DNA from: Paramecium pentaurelia
Lineage: Eukaryota; Ciliophora; Oligohymenophorea; Peniculida; Parameciidae
Length of the DNA stretch: 64,000 nt
Reading direction: 5' to 3'
NCBI GenBank assembly: GCA_905183005.1
Contig: CAJJDO010000033.1
Coordinates: 67,820 to 131,819 of the forward strand
Shown: positions 61,749 to 64,000 of the stretch, piece by piece
Layout: each line of letters opens with the position of its first letter
Numbering within the stretch: the stretch's first letter is position 1
Notes under the pieces: generated by a model
Databases searched by the model: none
What the model was told of the DNA's origin: nothing
The model's input: only the letters and a program-made list of their open reading frames with translations
Program-made: the position numbers and the translations under genes

Positions 61749-63292
61749 TCATTTTTTATTTCTTAGATAAGTTATTATATCTTTTTAGGAGAATCCTAAT
61801 TCTAGCATATAATATTTAACCATTGTGAATTTATTTACAAAAAATAAAGAAATGGCTAATTTTATCATGATAAGTAAAACCTTTTTATCTTTTAAAATTT
61901 AGTTTGGGAGATATTTCTAATGCTATGTCAAATAATGTTATTGCTTCTTAATGCAATTCTTAGGATTATAATGCAATACCTAAATAAAGTATATCAATTA
62001 TCATCACCTTTATTAAAATAGGCTTCTGCATATTTAGAGTTGATTGCAATAGCCTTATCAAAGTTTTTTATGGCTTCTTCAAATTAAGATAATCTATTTA
62101 GCAGAACACCTTATATTAAGATACTCTAACCTTTGTTTAAATAGGCTTTATCATAATTTGGATTTAATTTAAGAGCTTTGTTAAATTATTCATCTGCTTA
62201 ATCGTATTGGAAAAGATTAAGTAATGCAAAACCTAAGTTTTTAATAAAAATTAACCTTTATTAAGTACAGCTTTGTAATTTTTTGAATTAATTTGTAGTG
62301 CTTAATCAAAAATTTGAACAGCTGCCTCCCATTAATTCAATTTAATTAAAGTAAGTCCTTAAATTGAATACTTAAATACCTTTGTTGGTTAAAGCGATAT
62401 CACTTTTATGATTAATTTGAATGGCCTTATTTAAGAACTCCAAAGCTTCTTAATAACGATCTAGTTTTCTTAATAAAGAGCCTAATCATTTTTAATTATA
62501 GAACCTTTATTGTAATATGCTTCATCAGAATGAGGATTTAGTTATATAGCCTTATCATAACATTCTAGAGATTGATCTGATTAATTCAAATTTTCCAAAG
62601 CATAACCAAGTAATAATAATAATCATAAATACCTTTATTGAGAAAAGCTTTCCAATTATTAGGATTTAGAAAAATTGCTTGATTAAAACTATTTATTGCT
62701 TCTTCATATCTCTTTAGTTTTGTTAATGCAAGTCCTAAGATTTTTGATTATATTCTTATACCTTAATTATTATATACTTAATGATTATTAGGTTATAACA
62801 GTATAGTTTCTTCAAAATATATCAACGCTTCTTCATATTAATTTAATCTTGATAGTAATAACCCTAAATAAATAATACTTTGCAACCTTTATTATTTAAA
62901 GCAGGATAATATTTTGGATTTATTATGATTACTTTATTATACATTTCAATAGCTTCCTTGTAATTTTGAAGGCGTGTTAATTATAAACCTAATTTATAAA
63001 ATTTAATACCTTTCTGAAAATATTCTTTAGAGGCTTTGTCTCTTTATTTTAAATCGTTGTTCTTTTTTGATTTTTCTAATTTTGTCTGCTAAATGTTAAT
63101 GTTATTTAAATCATCAATTTTAGATTAAATTTCTTTTCTAAATTCTTATTAGTCAAGCTCCTTTTTATTATTTTTATCATGATTTTATTCTTTATTCATT
63201 TAAATTTGTTCTTAATCTAAAGTAATAGATAGAGACTTAAATTTACTTTTATCATTAATTTCTTGCTACATTTATGAGTATTATTTTTTCAT
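61749..63292 (-). CDS. coiled-coil / TPR repeat protein 3
   Basis: Minus-strand ATG 63290-63292 begins MKKQYSQMQQEINDKSKFKS. About 90 residues rich in Lys, Glu, Asn and Gln (ELDQQEFRKEIQSKIDDLNN) precede nine TPRs, for example LQNYKEAIEMYNKVIINPKY and LSQFEEAIKNFDKAIAINSK. Introns of about 20-28 nt separate repeat exons in phase 1 within the Gly codon, as in TPR1 and TPR2. The C-terminal end is uncertain: after EISPKLNFKRQK a 25-nt GT...AG intron gives a short tail ending LRNKK at TGA 61749-61751. Repeats are more diverged from one another than in TPR2, so this array is older. Likely a soluble interaction scaffold. Confidence 0.85.
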
Positions 63293-64000
63293 TTAAAATA
63301 TAATAATGTTTTGTATTTATTTGGATAAAAATTATAAATTGATGAATTTCTGATAAAGATCAATCACACATATTATTTGATGATCAATTAAACATGAATA
63401 GTTTGATTATTACTTTATATTATTTTAATAGTTACATTTGTTATACACTATAGAAGTTTTAAATTATGTATGTATTTTTCAAGACTTAAATATTCATTTA
63501 AAATGATTAAAATTCATTTTTAAATATTTAGATCTTCAAAATTTGGTTAGTACTTTTATTTATTAAATAAATTATTTGTCATGTTAACTATTTCTTATCT
63601 TTTAAATATCTTGATTAATTTGTATTTTAAAAGTTTTACTTTAGAGAAATTATTGAAACTTAAAAATTTGATTTTCACTCTAATAATTTCAAGGTTTAGA
63701 TAATGAATGTCAAAAATCCACTAGATGCCTGAAATCTCCAACTAAAATAACTTTATATGATTTAGATTTGAAATTATAATTCATCAAAAATAATTGAGAT
63801 CTTTAAGCTTCAGAATGAAGAAATTAAAATTAAAAATTTTATTAAGATATTATTATTATCATTAGGAGATAAAAAAATATGCAAGACTTATTAAAAAAAA
63901 ATTGAATCATAGCAATTAAAAAATTAAAAGGCTACTAAAGATTATTGATAAATTTTTAATTTCTTAACTCAAAGGTGCATGAATTTAAAAAATCAATAAC
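63293..64000. other. AT-rich window end
   Basis: No gene recognised. Confidence 0.5.

Noticed and set aside
1..64000. tRNA, rRNA, CRISPR arrays and telomeric repeats
   Set aside because: Looked for and not seen: no tRNA-like arms, no conserved rRNA blocks, no regular direct repeats with spacers, no G4T2/G3T3-type tracts.
1..64000. IES boundaries (TA-bounded germline inserts)
   Set aside because: TA dinucleotides are everywhere in such AT-rich DNA; without the somatic version no boundary can be claimed.

Overview
The window reads as ciliate nuclear DNA, most likely from Paramecium or a close relative. It is very AT-rich. Long reading frames stay open only if TAA and TAG code for glutamine and TGA is the sole stop. 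The genes are cut by GT...AG introns of mostly 21 to 34 nt, typically 25 to 28, which is the Paramecium size class. Almost every real gene is therefore invisible under the standard code. With one stop codon in AT-rich DNA, frames of 60 to 100 codons arise by chance, so calls here rest on domain pattern, repeats, splice fit or paralogy, not on frame length alone.

Layout. 1-2001: 3' part of a MORN-type repeat gene (+). 3.1-4.9 kb: decayed membrane-protein gene. 5.3-6.9 kb: decayed LINE (-). 8.1-10.2 kb: zinc-finger/TPR gene (+). 10.4-11.1 kb: a GC-richer, TLDc-like remnant. 11222-11685: assembly gap. 14.6-15.5 kb: remnant of a P4-ATPase-like membrane domain. 16.2-17.1 kb: a two-exon gene of unknown function. 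17.8-19.5 kb: WD40 gene. 20.6-21.1 kb: cysteine-rich surface-antigen-like remnant (-). 23.4-25.8 kb: second MORN gene, whose end is repeated exactly at 26.6-27.7 kb across a single N. 29.2-37.1 kb: a very large secreted/membrane cysteine-rich, beta-helix protein gene with several small frame lesions. 40.0-42.7 kb: second TPR gene. 43.9-46.3 kb: second decayed LINE (+). 46.5-47.5 kb: second WD40 gene. 49.2-51.5 kb: third MORN gene (-). 53.5-55.2 kb: a broken coding region. 55.25-55.44 kb: a relic MORN exon. 57.5-59.0 kb: an intact 474-residue membrane protein gene (-). 60.3-61.1 kb: a broken gene. 61.7-63.3 kb: third TPR gene (-).

Three features give the locus its character. First, the MORN and TPR genes carry one protein repeat per exon, with introns in a single phase (phase 1 for TPR, phase 2 for MORN), so exons can be added or lost without breaking the frame; the second TPR gene shows a recent three-exon duplication. 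Second, intact family members alternate with decayed genes and two LINEs in long AT-rich spacers. That gene density is far below a Paramecium somatic chromosome, so a germline (micronuclear) or chromosome-end sequence is the best inference. Third, a near-identical 0.32-kb inverted repeat brackets the TPR2-LINE2-WD40-2 block.

No tRNA, rRNA, CRISPR array or bacterial-type operon was seen. Promoters and terminators could not be assigned. No pathway links these genes: they are repeat scaffolds (TPR, WD40, MORN) plus surface and membrane proteins.
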